From assembly GCF_008180195.1 (NCBI RefSeq), contig NZ_VTAV01000013.1:62001-126000 (forward strand): a DNA stretch of 64,000 nt, in the 5' to 3' direction. This stretch comes from Sphingobacterium phlebotomi (GTDB lineage Bacteria; Bacteroidota; Bacteroidia; Sphingobacteriales; Sphingobacteriaceae). Shown piece after piece: positions 61,574-64,000 of this stretch (position 1 is its first letter; each line of letters opens with the position of its first letter). Under the pieces are notes generated by a model, which worked only from the letters and a program-made list of their open reading frames with translations, was not told the origin of the DNA and did no database searches. The translations under genes and the position numbers were made by a program.

Positions 61574-62842
61574 TCACCTAACCTCTATCGGTTTTATGTC
61601 CGCGGGAGCTTCCTTTTTGACCATTGTCCACAATACCAATACCGCTAATGGATGCATAAAAGCCATCGCAACAAATATGGTACTTGCATCGACAGATCCC
61701 ATCATTTGTCCGACGAAATAATTAAAAAGAACAGCACCCAATGCACCAAATCCACCTGCTATTCCAAGTACAGATGCGACGTTCTTTACGGGAAATGCTT
61801 CGGCGATAACCACACTAACGGTAAAGAGCCAGCTTAAACACGCCACCGCAACTAGCGCAAAAATCAAAATCGTAAGATAAGGATTATGCACATAGGTTGT
61901 TAAACAGCACAATGGGGCGAGAACAGCTACGGATGACAGCATAATTTTCCGCGCTTTTAGTGGTTTCACCCCTTTCCTCACCATCTTATCCGACCATGCT
62001 GAGGTACCGATGGCGCCGATATCCGCTACTAAAAACGGAATCCAACCAAACGTACCTATTTGCGCCAATGTCAAACCCGATTCTTCTTGTAGATATCCTG
62101 GAAGCCAAAAAAGACAAAAATACCAAACGGGATCACTTATAAACCGAATGAGAAGAATGCCCCACAGCGATTTTCGCCCCCACAATTGTCCCCAGGAAAA
62201 ACCAATCTTTGAATCATCCACCCTTGTTTCACTTACCGCTTCTTTAAATATTTCCGCAGGCGGCTCTATATATATTAGATACCACAATAATGCAATGATA
62301 AATCCTACAATGCCCGCAACAATAAACACGGTATGGAAGTCATATTGTATAGCCAGCCACGCAACTATAGGAGGCGCAATAATCGCTCCTACCGAACTCC
62401 CCGCAACACATAGGCTATTAGCAGTAGCACGAAGCTTTCCCGAAAACCAAACGGTAATTACTTTCAGTTGTGCAGGAAAGTTCGTCGGCTCCGCAGCCCC
62501 TAGCAATCCTCTAAAAAACAAAAAGGAGCCAAACGTTCTGGATAGGCCACCTCCCAAACAGGCTGTAGACCATCCTAACACACCAATTAGCATAATTTTC
62601 CTTTCGCCAAACCGATCAACCAACCACCCCGAAACAGGATACATTAATGCATAGAAAACCGTAAATACATTCAAAACCAATGCATATCCCTCATCTCCCA
62701 ATTCAAATTCATCCTTTAACATTGGCTTCAGGATAGAAACAATCTGGCGATCATAATAATTAAAGACAATAGCCAAAAATATGACAGCGATGATCAACCA
62801 TCTTCGTCGATTGGGGTGTATTTGAAATATAGGTTTTGACAT
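61574..62842 (-). CDS. MFS transporter of the ACS family (ExuT-like)
   Basis: 422 residues with about 12 membrane segments. FNYYDRQIVSILKPMLKDEF near the N-terminus, VSGWLVDRFGERKIMLIG and FRGLLGAAEPTNFPAQLK are typical of the anion:cation symporter family, which carries hexuronates and related organic anions. It is first in the locus and faces the DeoR gene across a 202-base divergent promoter region. Together with the polyol-type permease, two substrates or substrate classes are implied. Confidence 0.88.
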   Translation of the reverse strand: MSKPIFQIHPNRRRWLIIAVIFLAIVFNYYDRQIVSILKPMLKDEFELGDEGYALVLNVFTVFYALMYPVSGWLVDRFGERKIMLIGVLGWSTACLGGGLSRTFGSFLFFRGLLGAAEPTNFPAQLKVITVWFSGKLRATANSLCVAGSSVGAIIAPPIVAWLAIQYDFHTVFIVAGIVGFIIALLWYLIYIEPPAEIFKEAVSETRVDDSKIGFSWGQLWGRKSLWGILLIRFISDPVWYFCLFWLPGYLQEESGLTLAQIGTFGWIPFLVADIGAIGTSAWSDKMVRKGVKPLKARKIMLSSVAVLAPLCCLTTYVHNPYLTILIFALVAVACLSWLFTVSVVIAEAFPVKNVASVLGIAGGFGALGAVLFNYFVGQMMGSVDASTIFVAMAFMHPLAVLVLWTMVKKEAPADIKPIEVR

Positions 62843-62872
62843 AGAAATTTGGCGGTAGCGTTTTTGATATAC

Positions 62873-62905
62873 CGAATATAACTAAATAAAACATAATTAA
62901 ACAAA
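62873..62905 (-). promoter_or_regulatory. Promoter of the ACS-family MFS gene (locus main promoter)
   Basis: Minus-strand TTTG at 62902-62905, a 21-base spacer, and TATATTCG at 62873-62880 (one mismatch to TAnnTTTG). The geometry is the same as at 59146-59178. Confidence 0.55.
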
Positions 62906-62911
62906 ATAAAA
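62884..62911. promoter_or_regulatory. Candidate DeoR operator, second copy
   Basis: Contains AAATAAAACATAA (62884-62896) and ATTAAACAAAATAAAA (62896-62911), both found again at 59169-59190 in the other promoter. AAAC steps at 62889 and 62899 are 10 bases apart. Confidence 0.5.
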
Positions 62912-62940
62912 TTAAAATAAAATTACTTTTAACTTCAAGA

Positions 62941-62956
62941 TGTTAAAAATTTAACA
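62941..62956. promoter_or_regulatory. Inverted repeat in the deoR leader region
   Basis: TGTTAAA, AA, TTTAACA: a perfect 7-bp inverted repeat upstream of the regulator's -7 box, possibly an autoregulatory site. Confidence 0.4.
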
Positions 62957-62983
62957 TTATGTTTAATTTCACATACAAAGTCT

Positions 62984-62991
62984 TATTTTTG
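62984..62991 (+). promoter_or_regulatory. -7 box of the deoR-type gene
   Basis: TATTTTTG matches TAnnTTTG; no TTTG at -33. About 53 bases ahead of the ATG. Confidence 0.4.
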
Positions 62992-63044
62992 ATTTTATAT
63001 ATGGAATTATATATCATAGGATCAACTTTTTAAACAGGCCAGCG

Positions 63045-63815
63045 ATGGACATGAAAAATATTACAGATAGGCATGGTTTTATTATAAATCATATCAATAC
63101 GCACGGTCGTGCAACCATTAATGAATTGACAGCACTCACCGATGTATCAGGCGTAACCATTCGTAAAGATTTAAAAGTACTGGAAGAAAAGGGTTTACTT
63201 TATATAACCAGAGGGGGCGCATCCATCCATAATCCTTACTCCAGCGATAGGCCGATTCAAGAAAAGGCAACCATTAATGCGGAACAGAAAAACAATATAG
63301 CACGCGCTGCTGTCAAACTTATTGGTTCAAACGACTCCATTATCATCGGCTCAGGAACAACGGCTTATAGTATAACACAGCATCTCCATCCGACGACCCC
63401 CTTAACGGTCATAACACCAGCTATAAAAGTGAGTTTAGAATTGTGTGACCGTCCTAATATGGAAGTACTACAACTTGGCGGTGTTATTCGTAAAAATTCT
63501 TCGTCCGTTGCTGGCTCTTATGCAGAATATATATTGGAATCGTTATCAAGTGCGCTAATCTTTATCGGAGTAGATGGCATTGATCTGAATTTCGGTTTTT
63601 CGATAAGTAACCTTACCGAAGCGAATATTAACCAAAAAATGATCAATACTTCCCAGATTGTAGTTATTGTAGCTGATAGCACGAAATTCGGGAAACGAGG
63701 GATAGGCAAAATCTGCAATATTGAAGATGTGGACTACGTCATTACAGACAATAAAGTTCCGAAGGAATATGTCAGTGCTTTGGAAGAAGCCGGAATACAA
63801 GTTATTATTGCATAA
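63045..63815 (+). CDS. DeoR/GlpR-family transcriptional regulator
   Basis: 256 residues. The N-terminal winged helix-turn-helix covers about 1-60 (INELTALTDVSGVTIRKDL), with GLLYITRGGAS as the wing. The C-terminal effector domain, of ISOCOT sugar-isomerase fold, has GSNDSIIIGSGTTAYSI, NMEVLQLGGVIRKNSSS and VVIVADSTKFGKRGIG. Such regulators typically repress a sugar-catabolic operon and are released by a phosphorylated sugar. It is divergent from the ACS-family MFS gene, so it probably controls the whole minus-strand locus, and the phosphorylated effector could be the product of one of the two FGGY kinases. Confidence 0.92.
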   Translation: MDMKNITDRHGFIINHINTHGRATINELTALTDVSGVTIRKDLKVLEEKGLLYITRGGASIHNPYSSDRPIQEKATINAEQKNNIARAAVKLIGSNDSIIIGSGTTAYSITQHLHPTTPLTVITPAIKVSLELCDRPNMEVLQLGGVIRKNSSSVAGSYAEYILESLSSALIFIGVDGIDLNFGFSISNLTEANINQKMINTSQIVVIVADSTKFGKRGIGKICNIEDVDYVITDNKVPKEYVSALEEAGIQVIIA

Positions 63816-63849
63816 GAGGCAATGGGATACCCCATTGCCTCTTCTATTT
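63814..63849. terminator. Bidirectional intrinsic terminator
   Basis: A perfect 13-bp stem, AAGAGGCAATGGG with CCCATTGCCTCTT, around a short ATAC loop. It directly follows the deoR-type gene and also faces the minus-strand gene at 63865. Confidence 0.85.
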
Positions 63850-63864
63850 CATTTACAACAAAGC

Positions 63865-64000
63865 TTATTTCACATTGTAATAATAAACAGCTCGTCCAGC
63901 GTTTCCTGTTTCATCTTGTCCTTCTACAACCACCTTATACCGACCGTTACCATCACCATTGTAAAAGTTTAAGGTAGCGTTACCTTCATCATCCAAAACC
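63865..64000 (-). CDS. C-terminus of a gene cut by the right edge
   Basis: A minus-strand frame is open from the right edge to a TAA at 63865-63867. It shows 44 residues ending in AGRAVYYYNVK, with the pattern NATLNFYNGDGNGRY before it. This reads like the last strands of a beta-sandwich domain of an exported protein, and nothing more can be said. Confidence 0.6.
   Translation of the reverse strand, partial: VLDDEGNATLNFYNGDGNGRYKVVVEGQDETGNAGRAVYYYNVK

Overview
The window looks like a chromosomal segment of a Bacteroidota bacterium, most likely from the Sphingobacteriaceae or a close relative. The reasons are a SusC/SusD pair, BACON and calcineurin-like lipoproteins, a Rho factor with a long inserted linker, several promoters of the TTTG-N19-21-TAnnTTTG type, few obvious Shine-Dalgarno sites, and moderate to low GC with AT-rich gaps. 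Genus-level placement is inference.

Region 1 (2-10244, + strand) is a tight nine-gene lipid operon cut by the left window edge. In order it holds HMG-CoA reductase, a CDP-alcohol phosphatidyltransferase, a CdsA-type cytidylyltransferase, a UbiA-type prenyltransferase, a rifampin-phosphotransferase/PEP-synthase-like dikinase, a BtaA-type aminocarboxypropyl transferase (DUF3419), a phytol/dolichol-kinase-like membrane protein, a GNAT-fold acyltransferase-like protein and an acyl-activating AMP ligase. Several genes overlap. The set suggests an undescribed isoprenoid or betaine-like aminolipid pathway and is the best candidate for a new system here. A convergent metal P-type ATPase follows, sharing a palindromic CTAG stop with the last lipid gene.

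Region 2 (12323-13759) holds a strictly phased 22-unit array of 21-bp repeats and two tRNA-Asn genes with their own promoters and terminators. Region 3 (13760-40455) is mostly core functions: a TesA-like esterase with a LolD/FtsX-type ABC pair, MgtE, a secreted metallopeptidase/propeller/barrel protein, Pgk, SppA, FolK, an Hpt protein, PssA, Rho, two BadF-type kinases, YbaB, Tdk, a glutathione peroxidase, an M61 peptidase, a FadD-type ligase and a YihY protein.

Region 4 (40485-62842, all minus strand) is a roughly 22-kb, 15-gene polysaccharide-utilisation-like locus with a divergent DeoR regulator at 63045-63815. It joins SusC/SusD and a BACON surface lipoprotein to secreted phosphoesterases (two endonuclease/exonuclease/phosphatase-fold proteins, a calcineurin-like lipoprotein and a GDPD), a large GH106-like glycosidase, a polyol-permease-type MFS transporter, an ACS-type MFS transporter, two FGGY kinases, a 2-hydroxyacid dehydrogenase, a histidine phosphatase and a FAD oxidoreductase. 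Taken together the locus looks built to cut a phosphodiester-containing glycoconjugate outside the cell and to phosphorylate and oxidise the released polyol, sugar or sugar acid inside. Two promoters in this locus carry the same AT-rich repeat at the same place, which probably marks the DeoR operator. The right edge cuts the C-terminus of a further minus-strand gene.
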